A DNA stretch of 64,000 nt from assembly GCA_947039505.1 (NCBI GenBank), contig CAMQYZ010000004.1, forward strand, positions 92,031 through 156,030, in the 5' to 3' direction. Within the stretch, counting starts at the first letter, position 1, and each line of letters begins with the position of its first letter. This DNA is from an uncultured Mycoplasma sp. GTDB taxonomy: Bacteria; Bacillota_I; Bacilli_A; Mycoplasmatales; Metamycoplasmataceae. The notes under the pieces are model-generated. The model saw only the letters and a program-made list of their open reading frames with translations. It was not told the DNA's origin and did not search any database. This document shows, one piece after another, positions 49,252 through 60,954 of the stretch. The translations under genes were made by a program, and so were the position numbers.

Positions 49252-51913
49252 TTTTATCACCTAATCTTATGTCAGATAAATACAAAATTCCCGATTCTGT
49301 TGTTGGATATAAGTATTCAGGCAATACCAAAGATAATGAAGTTGAGTTAGAATCATCAATTGAAATATCGCTTTCCATTGCAAACCCAGCAATAATATTT
49401 AGTTCGACAATTAAATTTGTAATTTGATCAACTTGCAATTCTTCTTGATACATTAAAAAGAACTTAGCTAATTCAGTACTTATGGCAAAATTTCCAAATT
49501 TACTATCAATATTATTATTATCATCATTAGTAAATGAAACTCAATTTTCAACTTTAAGATTATCAGGTAATTCAGGATTCATTACTTCTTTTAATCTATC
49601 TGAAAGTTTTGTAAATTCAGGACTTTGACTTCTTAATTTTGTATTAGTAATATTTGAATAAAGTGAAAATGCACCCAATAATGATATTCCTTTACCATGA
49701 GAAATTCCGTCCAAGAAACTCCCAATTCCCTCATAATCATAACCTCAACCATTAAAGTCAGAAACTCCCTTATTATCATTTACTGCTTGTATCATTTCAT
49801 CTCTATTATTAGGCACATATACACTAGGTTTTAAACGACCCTTGCTATCTAATAATTTTATAGTTTTAACAACCATATCTAATTGATCTATTTTTATTTT
49901 ATTAGAACTAGCATCGGCGTGCGGATATACAATGCTTCATTCTAAGGGTTTACTTGCAACAACGCCCTCTCTATCCAATAATTCTTCCACCAATTTTTTA
50001 ATTTCTAAAAAATTTTTATTTTTATATTGCTCATCAATACTTGAAGAATTATCTAAAAACAATTGTTTCATTTCTTTTTCAGTAGTTTGTACTTTTCTGC
50101 CATCTTTACCAAAATAACCAACTGCATTAACACGTTCCGCATTATCAAAAGGAGTAGATTCACTATATCTAGAACTATACATTGCATTTGGAGCTGTATG
50201 ATTCAATCATAATTGTTTCAATCCTTTTGTTGAATTATTTATAAATGTAAATCAATTAATAGAAGCATTTAATAATGTTCTTAATTCAAAACCAGAACCA
50301 TTAAAAAACGAATTAGTTGTGTTAGCAATTCCAGATTTTAATTCTTGAATAGTTGAACCGTACATAATTTTTGCATATGATTCATTAAAAAAATAATTAC
50401 CAGTTTCATTAGCACTAAATTTTCTAGGATCAGTTGCAAGCAAAGTTCTTTGAACTAATTGTGTTTTATTTAACTGTTTAACTTGTAATAAACCTTTTTC
50501 TATAGCAAATTCATCATTTCCTTCAAGACCAAATATCTTTATTTTTTGTTGCTGAGTTAAAGAATTGTAAGGCATTTCTGAAACTGTTCCTTCAAAAAAA
50601 TTATTAAATAATTGATCATTAAATGTTGGCGAAGTAGAGTATTCAAATATTATTCTTTCCAAAGTATTTGTTTCATTCAAAAATTCTTTATTAGCAAAAT
50701 GAATATTTTTCTTAAATACAATTCTATTTTCCCCTGAAGAAATCGGTATATAAGATGAAGCGAAAAGATTATCTGATCTTTTTTGGCCATATACATATAT
50801 ACCAAATTTATTTGCATCACCTAAAATTTTTTCACCTGATGGCAAACTTGTAGGATATATTTTGTCATTATTTTTAGCAACTAATTCATCAATAAATTGA
50901 GATGGTGCGGCTGATAATAAAAATGAATTTAAAAACGCTTTATCTAATAAAGATTTAAAACTTGGACTTGTTTCGTCGCTCAAAGCAGTTATATTGAACA
51001 CATCAGTTGAAACTCCATCAATATCAACCTTTTGAATTGTCTTACTTTCATCCCTTAAAGCTAAAGCATCAATACCAAATAAACCCAAAAGATAATCATT
51101 AGGATATTCCTTTTCATTAGTAAATCTTGATGTAGTACTTGTTGTTTCAATAAAATATTGATCAAGAGTTTCAGAACCACCATGTGAACGTCTATATTTT
51201 GTATCAAATAATCAAGTTCTCATATAAGAATAATAGAAATCTCTTACATTAATTTTATATTTTGTTTGATTACCATTATGATCTACTCAAGAAACGTCGT
51301 CGCGAACAGTGAATCCAAGTGAATTCAACAAATATACACCTTCTGAACTAGGTTTTAATTCTCCATCAACTAAATTAGCCCTACCCTCTGATAATAAATT
51401 AGCAAAATTATCATGATTAATTGATTTTTTATTATTTGACTCTAATTTTATAACTTCTGGTTTATCGATCATACTAATAGAATGATCTATTTCAGAATCA
51501 TCACTATTAAATATTACTTGAACTGTTTCATTACTTGCATTTTTAAATGTTAAGATTATTTCTTTTGCTAATTCTAAAGAGCGTTTTGATTTAGATGATT
51601 GTGCAACAACTAATTGTCCAAGATCATTTTTAACAAATTTAGTTTCTCCAACAGTTTTTTCCCTAATTAAATTTGCAGTCATCAAACCCTCAGGTGTTTT
51701 TGTAGCAGTGGGTCCATAAGTAGCACTTGTATCAAAATAATAACCACCCAAAGTTAAGGGTGTACTATTTCTTATTAAATATTCTTTTTTATCTGTAATA
51801 TTCTTTAAATCTCCTGCAGAGAAATAAAGCCCTGCACTAGTTCCAAAGATTGCAGCCAAACCTGTCGAGATCCCCAATCATAATATTAAATTTTTCTTAC
51901 TTGATTTTGTCAT
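49244..51913 (-). CDS. oppA: Oligopeptide-binding protein OppA, large and without lipobox
   Basis: 889 residues through TGA-Trp codons. Assigned mainly by position (first gene of oppABCDF), size (mollicute OppA proteins are about 900-1000 residues) and an N-terminal anchor (residues 9-33). Segments such as RIVFKKNIHFANKEFLNETNT, RKFSANETGNYFFNESYAKIM and GWGYDYEGIGSFLDGISHG fit the SBP class C fold. No Cys follows the signal segment, so unlike many mycoplasma OppA it seems not to be lipid-modified. It binds external peptides for the permease. Confidence 0.88.
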
Positions 51914-51982
51914 ATTTTTACCTTTATATTTTTTATTTTATTTTATTTTTTACTTATTTTTATTATTCAACTTACTTAATTC

Positions 51983-52942
51983 TTAATTAAAGTAACCATT
52001 GGTTTGTTTACCTGTTATTAAAGGAGTAACAATTTTTGTCGCAAATGATATTATTAATAAATTCATTCAAATTTTAATCGGAGAAGACACAAATGAAACT
52101 AAGAATGATACTCAAAAATTAATTCCCACTGTTGCTTTATCGGCCAACGCAATTAATGGAATATTTATAAATTCAGTTAATATAATAAACATCAATAATG
52201 GAACCATTTTAATATAGTTGTGTGGTTTCATAGAAAATCTACACACTATTAAAAAAATTATAATCAATAAAAATCCCACTCACACAAACATTAAAAATAC
52301 TATTCTATTTTGTAAAAATGAAAAATTTTCAAAAGCTGATTGAAGTATCTCTGGAGTTAGAAATTTTTCAAACAATATTGTAATGGTGAAAGCAATTGCT
52401 AAAGTGAACATTATAGAAGAAAGAAGATTGAAATTTAATAATTTTAATTCTTTGGTTTTTTCATCTTTAAGATAAAAAATTTTATTATCAATTTTTTTTA
52501 TTTTGTCAAGAATGGTTATGGCATTGTTGGACTTTAAGTCATTGCCGTATTCTGAAATTAATTTATGATTTAATTGAATTTTTTTAATATTATATTTTTT
52601 AACTTGTATTTTTTTTGTAAATTTAGGATTAAATTTTTTAAAGTAAAATCAAGCAAATATTCCAGGAATCATCCCCGAAATAGCTAAGGCGAGAGAATAA
52701 ATAGGATTGTAAAATACCGGGACAAATAAAAATGTCATAATATCTGTTATAAAACCAATTATAAATCCAATGCCTGGACCAAATAGAAATCCTGTTATTT
52801 TAACTGGCAAACCAGCTAATGAAAGTTTGAAATTGGGTAAAGAAGATATCGCTGCGGCTTGGGCACCAATTACAACGAATGCTATAGATGTTGCTATAAG
52901 AATTGCAATAAAAGCAATTCTTTTTGAATTTCATCTTTTCAT
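51983..52942 (-). CDS. ECF transporter S component, folate-type (FolT-like)
   Basis: 319 residues with TGA-Trp breaks; almost nothing of it appears in the ORF track. Six TM helices. Helices 1-3 show the S-component pattern KRIAFIAILIATSIAFVVIG ... LPVKITGFLFGPGIGFIIGFITDIM, close to FolT-like folate proteins. A hydrophilic insert of about 60 residues (Lys-rich, about 105-165) separates helices 3 and 4. It supplies substrate specificity to a shared EcfAAT module encoded elsewhere. Upstream of oppA by 70 bp, on the same strand. Confidence 0.8.
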
Positions 52943-52964
52943 TTTTACCTTTCTTAACTTATTA

Positions 52965-52970
52965 ATTATA
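52965..52970 (-). promoter_or_regulatory. Promoter -10 box of the ECF S component gene
   Basis: TATAAT on the minus strand, 23 bp before the ATG, in the 92-bp divergent gap with degV. No riboswitch-like structure was noticed in this gap. Confidence 0.45.
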
Positions 52971-53034
52971 GAGTAATTAATACAATGTAAAACAATTAAA
53001 TTAAAAATTCTTAAAAAATGATATTATTATACAT

Positions 53035-53883
53035 ATGAAAAAAATAGCAATAGTATTAGATTCTTTTTCTGGTCTGTATAAAAAAGATATTGAAGATATT
53101 GAAGATATTTACTTTCTTTCTTTACAAGTTGAAGTAGATAATCAACAAATCCAAGAAGGAATCAAAATCCCTACACAAACTTTGATAAATCAAATTATAA
53201 ATGGAGCTCAATGCTCAACTTCTCTTCCTGCTTTATCGCACATGCAAGACTTAATTGATAAATTATTGAAAGAATATGAACATATAATTTTCTTACCCAT
53301 TCCAAAAACTATGTCAGGAACTCTTGATACCTTATTAGCATTTACAAAAAAATACCAAAATGTAACAATTTTTGAAAATCATTTTATTGGAAATACTTAT
53401 TTAGAAGTTGCTCAACACGCAATTAAAATGATGAAAAATAATTCTAGCATAAAAGATGTTTTATCTTTTATTGAAAATATGAACAACAATACTATTGGAT
53501 ATGTTATTCCCAATGACTTAAAACCAGTTATTGATTCAGGAAGACTTAAAGGAATTAAAAAACATATTATTACATCAGGTAATTTTTCCTTAATAATTAA
53601 AGTTTATAATAAATTATCAGTGTCTGGAATAGCAAGATCTAAAAAATCAGCTATCAAAAAAACATTTCTTAAAATCGAAAAATTTTGTTCAGAAAATATT
53701 TTAGAAAATGGTTACTCATATAAAATAATTTATGGTTATGAAGATACATTTTTAAAATTAGCAAAAGAATATATGAAAGAAAATTTAATTGAATTAGCAT
53801 TTGAAATGAAAACTTCCTTATCAACATTTATACACACAGGCTATGGTTCTATATACATTGGAATTACTCCAAAAATTTCATAA
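53035..53883 (+). CDS. DegV-family fatty-acid-binding protein
   Basis: 282 residues, complete. DegV/FakB proteins hold a fatty acid for phosphorylation by FakA. Visible: IVLDSFSGL (first strand and loop), CSTSLPALSHM (the T-S-x-P-S lipid-head motif), FLPIPKTMSGTLDT, and the C-terminal FIHTGYGSIYIGI (His-Thr-G-x-G). Convergent with the membrane-protein gene, with a 3-bp gap between stop codons. Confidence 0.92.
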   Translation: MKKIAIVLDSFSGLYKKDIEDIEDIYFLSLQVEVDNQQIQEGIKIPTQTLINQIINGAQCSTSLPALSHMQDLIDKLLKEYEHIIFLPIPKTMSGTLDTLLAFTKKYQNVTIFENHFIGNTYLEVAQHAIKMMKNNSSIKDVLSFIENMNNNTIGYVIPNDLKPVIDSGRLKGIKKHIITSGNFSLIIKVYNKLSVSGIARSKKSAIKKTFLKIEKFCSENILENGYSYKIIYGYEDTFLKLAKEYMKENLIELAFEMKTSLSTFIHTGYGSIYIGITPKIS

Positions 53884-53886
53884 ATT

Positions 53887-54285
53887 TTAATTTAATGTTT
53901 CTTTTATTTTGGTTTTTATAACCTCTTTTTTTTCATAATAATTAACGAAAATATTAACAGGTATTACTACAAATACTAATGGAATAATGATTAATATTCT
54001 ATATCATCTATCATCACCTTGTAATCAAGAACTTAAAAAAATAGCCATAAAGCAAACCAATATAGGAATTACAAATGTCATAATAGACATTTTTAATATT
54101 TTAAAATATATTAAAAATAAAGTTATTGTAATTATAACAATAATAAAAACTAACGCTATCAATATATTATATCCAAGTGATAATGGAGGTGTTTTTCCAA
54201 AATCTTTACCTAGAAAAACCCACATAAAAAAAGAAGGGATGGCAACTACAAATAAAGTGTATGCAGGTTTTATTCAACTTTTCAT
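53887..54285 (-). CDS. Small four-TM membrane protein
   Basis: 132 residues with TGA-Trp codons, not recognised. Four hydrophobic segments (about residues 8-26, 36-62, 68-88 and 97-118) and a Lys-rich C-terminal tail. The start is uncertain: ATG 54285 is the first ATG after the thrS stop (54317) but has no ribosome-binding site; an in-frame TTG (54327) and an ATG (54393) overlapping thrS are alternatives. Probably co-transcribed with thrS. Confidence 0.65.
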
Positions 54286-54316
54286 ACGTGTATTTAAAAT
54301 TGAAATATCTTTTTTA

Positions 54317-56056
54317 TTATTTTTCAAGATAAAAAGCTTTCAAATAACTAATAATATCTTTTTTATCAATAGTTTCTTTTTGCTCAGAACCATAGAATCT
54401 TAAAGATAACTTATCACCTTTGACTTCTTCATCGCCAATAATTATTTGAATTTTTGTTTTCATTATTTGAGCTTCTCTAATTTTTTTGGACATTCTTTCA
54501 TTTCGATCATCAACATTAACATAAATATTTTCTTTTTTTAATAAATCATAAATTTGATTAACATAGTCATTATGTCTATTATCAATAGGTATTATAGTAA
54601 CTTGTCTTGGAGATAATCAAAAAGGAAGATTGCCTTTTGATTGCTCTAATAATATTGCCAAAAATCTTTCATAAGTTCCTATTAATCCTCTATGTATTAG
54701 AACGGGTGTTTCAAATTTGCCTTCTTCATTGATATACTGTAAATCAAAATTTTTAGGTAATAAAAAATCTAATTGTAATGTTGACATAGTGATTTCATGA
54801 CCAAGAACAGTTTTAATTTGGATGTCGATTTTAGGTCCATAAAAAGCAGCCTCACCTTTCATTTCTACATAATCAATTTTCAATTCTTTCAAAACTTGCC
54901 TTAAACCATTTTCAGCTTCATTTCACATTTCATCATCATCAAAATATTTTTCTTTATTAAGTGGATCACGAACAGAAAAAGATACATATGCAATATCTAT
55001 ATTAAAAATTTTCAAGGCTTCTGAAATCAAACTATAATTTCACTTAAATTCCATTACTATTTGATCTCTTCTAGCAAAAATATGTCCTTCTGTTAATTGC
55101 ATACTTCTTACTCTTTCCATACCTGTAAGAGCTCCAGATTTTTCATATCTAAATAAATTAGATTGTTCAGAATATCTAATTGGTAATTCACGATAAGATC
55201 TTCTAGTTGAATTATATATCAAAATATGATGAGGACAAGTCATAGGACGCAGAACTAATTTTTCTTCTTCCACTTCTATTGGCGAAAACATATCATCTTT
55301 ATAATGATCTCAATGACCTGATTTTACATACAATTCTTTTTCTCCAACTATCGGAGTCAAAACTTCTGTAAATCCATATTTATCATCTAATTCAAGAATT
55401 TTTTTCTCAATTCTTCTTTTTATTTTCATTCCATCTTCTAATCAAATAGGAAAGCCTTGTCCTGAAAATTTATCAAACATAAAAAGATTAAGTTCTTTCC
55501 CCAATTTTCTATGGTCTCTTTCTTTACGTTCAGCAATAATTTCCAAAAATGAACTTAATTCTTCTAAAGTATTTCAAGCAGTTCCATAAATTCTTGTTAA
55601 TTGTTCATTTTTAGAATTACCTCTTCAATATGCTCCTGATAACGACAATAATTTAAAATGTTTCGCTTCTTTAATTGCATTAACATGACCACCTGCACAC
55701 AAATCAACAAATAAATCTTTTTTAAGATTAGGATCAGTTATAGAATAAAAAGTAACTTCTTTTCCTTGAGAAATAAATTCATCATTCAATTCTTTCTTTA
55801 AAGGTTGGTAATTGAAATTATATTTATAATCATATTCCTTCTTTGACATTACAAATGCATTTGCAACAATTTTATTCATTTGTTTTTCTATTTTAATTAA
55901 ATCTGATTCCAATAGAGGTTTCGAAAATTTAAAATCATAATAAAAACCTTCTTTTGTTGGAGGTCCAAATCCTAAAATGGTATCAGGATATAATTTTAAT
56001 ACAGCCATTGCCAATATGTGTGATGTAGTATGATTGAGTTCTTTATTAAATTTCAT
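54317..56056 (-). CDS. thrS: Threonyl-tRNA synthetase lacking the TGS domain
   Basis: Class II synthetase, 579 residues through TGA-Trp codons. The protein begins almost at the editing domain: HTTSHILAM (HxxxH zinc/editing motif, residues 9-13), DLCAGGHV. The catalytic core follows with motif 2 [33 protein letters not shown] and motif 3 [21 protein letters not shown], then the anticodon-binding domain. The usual N-terminal TGS domain of about 60 residues is absent, as in some other mycoplasmas. AAGG precedes the ATG. Confidence 0.96.
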
Positions 56057-56091
56057 TTTTTTTCCTTCATTATTTTTATTTCAATTGCAAA

Positions 56092-57090
56092 TTAATCAAA
56101 AGATTTAAATCCAATTTTATCCATTATCTTTGCAATATTGTTATTAGCAATCCTGTTTGCTTTAATGGCTCCTTCATTAGATATTTTCTTTAAATTAATT
56201 AATGATTCAGCATATTTTTTTTGTATTTTAATCAAAAATTCTTGTACAACACTTCCTACAGCTTCTTTAAATTCTTTATAATTAGCATGAATAAAAGTTT
56301 TTTCTGCATCTTTAATTGATATCTCTTTTAGTGATGCATATATCACCAATAAATTTTTAACTCCAGGTTTGTCATCTGAATAATATACTTTATTCTCGCT
56401 ATCAGTAACTGCTTTTTGTATTTTATTAAAAGCCACATCAGGGTCATCCAATAAAAATATTGATGCATTTTTATCATTATCTGATTTTGACATTTTTGAA
56501 TTAGGATCTTTTAAAGACATTATTTTAGAACCCAATTCTGCAAAAATAGGTTTTGGTTCAATTAAATCTAAATTATATTTTTTATTAAATCTATTTGCCA
56601 AAGTTTTCGTTAATTCTAGATGTTGTTTTTGATCTATTCCAACAGGAACAAATTCTGGATTATAAATTAAGATATCGGCCGCCATTAGAGTTGGATATAC
56701 AAATAATCCAGTTGATATATTTTCAGTTCCATTATCTTGTTTAGTTTTTATCGATTTATCTTTGAATTGAGTCATTCGTGATAATTCACCCATACTAGTA
56801 TTTGTAATAGTTAATCAATTTAATAACATGTGTGCAATAATGTCTGATTGGAAAAAAATAGTTGCTTTATTAGGATCAAGACCACATGCAAGATAAAGAG
56901 CAAAAATATCTTTTCTGTTCTTGTCTAAATCATCAGGTTTAATTTGAGAAGTAAGTGCATGAAGGTCAGCAACAAAAACAAACATTTCATAATTGTCTTG
57001 ATGTTTAATAAAATTTTTTATTGCTCCAATATAATTCCCTATTGTCAAGGAACCAGTTGCAGTAATTCCACTTACCATTCTTTTTTTCAT
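56092..57090 (-). CDS. trpS: Tryptophanyl-tRNA synthetase
   Basis: Class I synthetase charging tRNA-Trp; in this organism the product decodes both TGG and TGA. 332 residues with one TGA-Trp. SGITATGSLTIGNYIGAI (HIGH-like), FVFVADLHALT, LMAADILIYN, VGIDQKQHLELT and the KMSKS-type SKMSKSDND are all present. Divergent from the EIIB-like gene; upstream of thrS with a 35-bp gap. Confidence 0.97.
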
Positions 57091-57142
57091 ACTTCTTAAT
57101 AAAATTATATATTATTATTAATATTAAGAAGGAAGTATTTTT

Positions 57143-57496
57143 ATGACAAAAAAAGAAAAATCATTATATTGATTTTTAATCATCATAACTTTTGGGTTGA
57201 TTTTGATTTATTGAAAAACTAAAAAAGTTGAAATAAAAGAAGAATTATCACAAAAAAAGAAAATTGACCTAAACATGAATAAGCTAATTATTTTATTAGG
57301 AAATTCTGAAAATATAAAAAATATTAGTTCAACACACACTAAAGTAAAGATTGATATTAAGGATCGAGAAAAAATTGATATTAAAAAAATAAAACAATTA
57401 AATGGAATATCAGGAGTATTTGCTAGTTCAACTTATATACAAATTATTGTGGGTAATCAAGCATTAGCAATTGAAGAATATTTAAAAAATATTTAG
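57143..57496 (+). CDS. Membrane-anchored EIIB(Glc)-like domain without the phospho-cysteine
   Basis: 117 residues; one TM helix at about 9-29, a Lys/Glu linker, then a domain of about 75 residues with the beta-alpha pattern of PTS glucose-family EIIB: KLIILLGNSENIKNISSTHT, KVKIDIKDREKIDIKKIKQL, GISGVFASSTYIQIIVGNQA. In true EIIB the conserved phosphorylated Cys stands in a C-x-T-R-L-R motif; here that place reads THTKVK, so no Cys is available. It may be a sensor or scaffold rather than a phosphocarrier. AAGGA precedes the ATG. The stop codon overlaps that of tdk on the other strand. Confidence 0.75.
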
Positions 57497-58068
57497 TTTT
57501 TTTCTTTTTGAATAGTTCCTTGAACATGACAAGAACGACATCTTGCTTCATATTCTTCATGATCTCCTAATTGAGTTAGCTCTAAGGAATTTGTTTTTCT
57601 AAATGATTTAGATGCTGGGCCTTTACAAACCAAACAAACAGCAACTAATTTAGTTACATAGTCAGCTATAGCCAATAAACTGGGCATAATTCCAAATGGT
57701 TGCATTTTATAATCAGTATCAATTCCTGAAACAATGATGATTTTTCCTTTTTTAGCTAAATCTTCAATTATTGGAATTAAATCAATATCAAAAAATTGAA
57801 CTTCATCAATAATAATTGCATCATATGATTTGTTTCAAAAAGACAATATTTCTTGACCATTTTTTGCTGAAACTGTAATTTTTTCAACTCCTGAACGAGC
57901 AATTATTTTATTATTAGAAAATCTTTGATCAGTAAAAGGTTTTACGACAAGAGTTTTAATATCTGCATATTCAAGAATTCTAACTCTTTTTATGATTTCT
58001 TCAGTTTTTCCTGAAAACATTGGGCCTGTAATAACTTCAATTAATCCTTTTATTGGTCTTCTAAACAT
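57493..58068 (-). CDS. tdk: Thymidine kinase (type II)
   Basis: Salvage enzyme making dTMP. 191 residues with one TGA-Trp. P-loop VITGPMFSGKTEEIIKR, Walker-B-like AIIIDEVQFFD, the lasso-region LVCKGPASKSFR and the four zinc cysteines (CLVC and CRSC). The stop overlaps the convergent EIIB-like gene by 4 bp. Confidence 0.96.
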
Positions 58069-58171
58069 AATTATTCCTTTTACAAATTTTATTGATACAT
58101 ATATTTATCATAATATAATTTTATATATATTATAATAAATAAAATACATTAATTATATAAGGAGAAAAATC

Positions 58172-59785
58172 ATGTTAGAAGTAAGAAATTTATCTAAAAT
58201 ATTCATTGATAAAAAATTATTCCAAGATGTAAATTTAAAATTTACAGAGGGCAATACTTATGGAATTATAGGTGCTAATGGTGCTGGTAAGTCAACCTTC
58301 CTAAAAATAATATCTAAAGAAATGGAATCTTCTGGCGGAGAAGTATTCGTCGATAAGGGACAAAGAATATCATCTCTAGAACAAGATCATAATAAATATA
58401 ATGAAATGAATGTTACTGATTTAGTTGTTATGGGCAATAAAGACTTGTTTGATATTCAAGAAGCTAAGAATGCAATATATATAAATCCTGATGCTACTGA
58501 AGAAGACTACACAAGAGCAAGTGAACTAGAAGAAGAATTTGGTGCAAAAGGTGGATGAAGTGCTGAAAATGATGCTCAAATATTATTAGAGGCTCTTGGA
58601 ATACCTAGAGAAAAATTCGGAATGAAAATGAAAGATTTAAAATCAGGAGAAAAAGTTAAAAGTATTTTAGCTAAGGCTCTTTTTGGAAATCCTGATATTT
58701 TAATTATGGATGAACCTACTAACCATTTAGATATGAGAGCTATTAAATGACTAGAAAATTTTATTATTGAGTATGATAAAATTGTTATCATCGTTTCTCA
58801 TGATAGTGATTTTTTAGATAACATATGCACCAATATTGTTGATATTGATTTTGGTAAAGCAAAAATGTTTACTGGCAATTATTCTTTTTGAAAGCAATCT
58901 TCAGAATTGATAGCAGAAATGCAAAAAAATACCAATGTTAGAAAAGAAGAGCAAATTGCCAAATTAAAATCATTTATTGATAAATTCTCAGCAAACGCTT
59001 CTAAATCAAAACAAGCCACTTCTAGAAAAAAATCTTTAGAAAAAATAACACTTGACGAAATCATCCCTTCTACAAGAAAATATCCTTTTATTAGATTTGA
59101 AGTAGATAAAATTCCTGGCAAGCAAATATTGGAAATAGAAAACTTGGGTTACAAAGACATTACTGGTCAAGTTTTATTTGATAATTTATCTTTTACTATG
59201 AAGCCAAACGATAAATTAGTAATCATTGGTGAAGATGATATTGCCAAAACTAAATTTTTAGAAATCCTTGTTGGTAAAGAAAAAAATTTTACTGGACAAG
59301 TAAAATGAGGAGCAACTATAAAACATGATTACTTCCCTAGTGATAATAATTCATATTTTGAAAATGATAACTCTATGCTTGATTGACTTAGAGAGTGACC
59401 TCTTAAAAACACACAAGAAGCTAACAAAGATGTTAGTGATCAAAGAATGAGATCGTTCTTAGGTAAAATGTTGTTTAGTGGTGACAGTGTTTTTAAACAA
59501 GTCAAAAACACTTCCGGGGGTGAAAAAGCAAGATTAATGTTTTCTAAAATCATGCTTACTGAGTCAAATTTTTTAATTTTTGATCAGCCATTAAATCACT
59601 TGGATACAGAATCTATCGATGCTGTTGTAGAGTCTTTCGACAAATATGAATCTAATATGATTTTCACAACATATAATAAAGCATTAATAAAAGAAGCTAA
59701 CATTATATTAGAAATTAAAAATGATTCTTCATTTATATTCAGAGGAACATTGGAAGAATACGAAAAAAAAATGGATATTAATTAA
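58172..59785 (+). CDS. ABC-F family ATPase with degenerate second ATP site
   Basis: 537 residues with TGA-Trp breaks. Two nucleotide-binding domains without TM helices: the ABC-F layout of translation factors acting at the ribosomal E site. NBD1 is intact: GANGAGKST, LKSGEKVKS, LIMDEPTNHLD, VSHDSDF. In NBD2 the Walker A is GEDDIAKTK (Gly before Lys changed to Ala), the catalytic Glu is Gln (IFDQPLNHLD) and the H-switch His is Tyr (FTTYNKA); the signature TSGGEK is kept. The linker (about 245-300) is helical and basic. TATAAT (58131-58136) and AAGGAG precede the ATG. Confidence 0.92.
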
Positions 59786-59798
59786 GTCCATTTTTTTT
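59764..59798. terminator. Bidirectional terminator between the ABC-F gene and the lipoprotein cluster
   Basis: 12-bp stem (aaaaaaaatgga / tccatttttttt) with an 11-base loop that overlaps the stop codons of both convergent genes. T-runs occur on both outgoing sides. Confidence 0.7.
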
Positions 59799-60243
59799 AT
59801 TTTGCTGGAATATAGAATTGTACAATTAAATTTTTATAATCAGAATAATATTCAGTATTAAGATCGTTATTATAAAAATAAGCAATTCTCACTCTTAATA
59901 TAACTGTAGTCCCTTCACTTTTTGCTGAAATTGGTTGGAGTTGAGTCACAAAATTTTTTCCAAGCATTTGGTTTCATGGATACTGAGAAAATATTGAAGC
60001 ATTGATGATATTGCTTGAAATATTATTTTTATCATCAACAATACTTGCGGCAGCTTCATTTGATTTTTGTTTTGCTAAAATTTCATCTGAATATGTTACA
60101 TTAGCCAAAGTATCTTGTAATGAATTTAATATATCGTTAATTTCACTTGGAGTTGAAGAACAAGAAGTAAAAACTACAATTGGCAAAGAAGCCAACAGTA
60201 CTGTCCCTAATTGTAATAATAATTTTTTAATAATAAAATGCAA
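59797..60243 (-). CDS. Putative lipoprotein (148 residues)
   Basis: Lipoprotein signal with basic start and hydrophobic stretch ending FTSC (lipidated Cys at about residue 28), then a Ser/Thr-rich linker and a small soluble domain with two short strands near the C-terminus (GTTVILRVRIAYFY). One TGA-Trp. Its signal resembles those of the next two lipoproteins but has diverged at nucleotide level. It starts 18 bp after the 60262 gene stop, so the two are co-transcribed. Function unknown. Confidence 0.8.
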
Positions 60244-60261
60244 CTTCTCTTTCTAAATATT

Positions 60262-60954
60262 TTAGCTTACTTTCGCCATAAGAACAGTATCAGAAACATT
60301 AGTAAAATAATAAGTAGGTGATGCAATCAAAGTTATTGTTGTATTCACATCAATCAATAGAACATTTTTACCATCAATTGTTTTCAAGTGTTCTTCAGTA
60401 ATTCCTGAAAATAAAGGAGATAGCGCTGCAGCCATTTCTAGTTCGTTTTCAGCTTTTTTATAATCTGTTATTGATTTATCAATTATTGCTTGTGTAACAT
60501 TAGCAACCAAAGCTATAGGAAGTACATTAGTAGGTGTAGGTGAAACAATTGTTGTCAACTTAACATCAACAGTGTCCGAAGATACATTAAAAACATATTT
60601 TGTATTGTCAATTATTTTACCTTGCAAAGTAATTGTTTTATCAGTTTCACCTTCAACTAACACTTCAAAATTATTAATGTTATTTTCATTTACACCAATA
60701 AAAATATTTTTCAAGATTATAATTAATTGATCATTTATAATTTTTTTCTCTTCAGGTGTTGTTGATGGTAACGCTTGTACTGCAACAATGTCAATTGCAT
60801 TTTTATTTATATCTGCTTGTGTTACTGTAGTCATATTAGATAGTAATTTAATATTTAACAATTCATCTGTGATTGCCGAAGAACAAGATGCCATTGCTGC
60901 TACCGGTAAAATAGCTAATGATACAGTTCCTAATCCTAATAATAATTTTTTCAT
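60262..60954 (-). CDS. Putative surface lipoprotein (230 residues)
   Basis: Signal MKKLLLGLGTVSLAILPVAA with lipobox Cys at about residue 23 (AMASC). The mature part appears to be two similar modules: each starts with TQADI/TQAIID-type helix text (ATVTQ-like) and ends in strands like NVSSDTVDVKLT and NVSDTVLMAKVS. This repeat of about 100 residues suggests internal duplication. -10 TATAAT at 60992-60997. The first 89 bp including the ribosome-binding site are nearly identical to those of the gene at 61085. Unknown function, likely exposed on the cell surface. Confidence 0.85.
   Translation of the reverse strand: MKKLLLGLGTVSLAILPVAAMASCSSAITDELLNIKLLSNMTTVTQADINKNAIDIVAVQALPSTTPEEKKIINDQLIIILKNIFIGVNENNINNFEVLVEGETDKTITLQGKIIDNTKYVFNVSSDTVDVKLTTIVSPTPTNVLPIALVANVTQAIIDKSITDYKKAENELEMAAALSPLFSGITEEHLKTIDGKNVLLIDVNTTITLIASPTYYFTNVSDTVLMAKVS

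Noticed and set aside
53987-54403. 138-residue plus-strand ORF
   Set aside because: Antisense to the four-TM membrane protein and the thrS end; low-complexity Ile/Asn composition, no start signal.
40435-57142. T-box or metabolite riboswitch leaders before valS, thrS, trpS or the ECF gene
   Set aside because: The gaps upstream are under 100 bp and contain no T-box sequence (TGGNACCGCG-like) or known aptamer motif.
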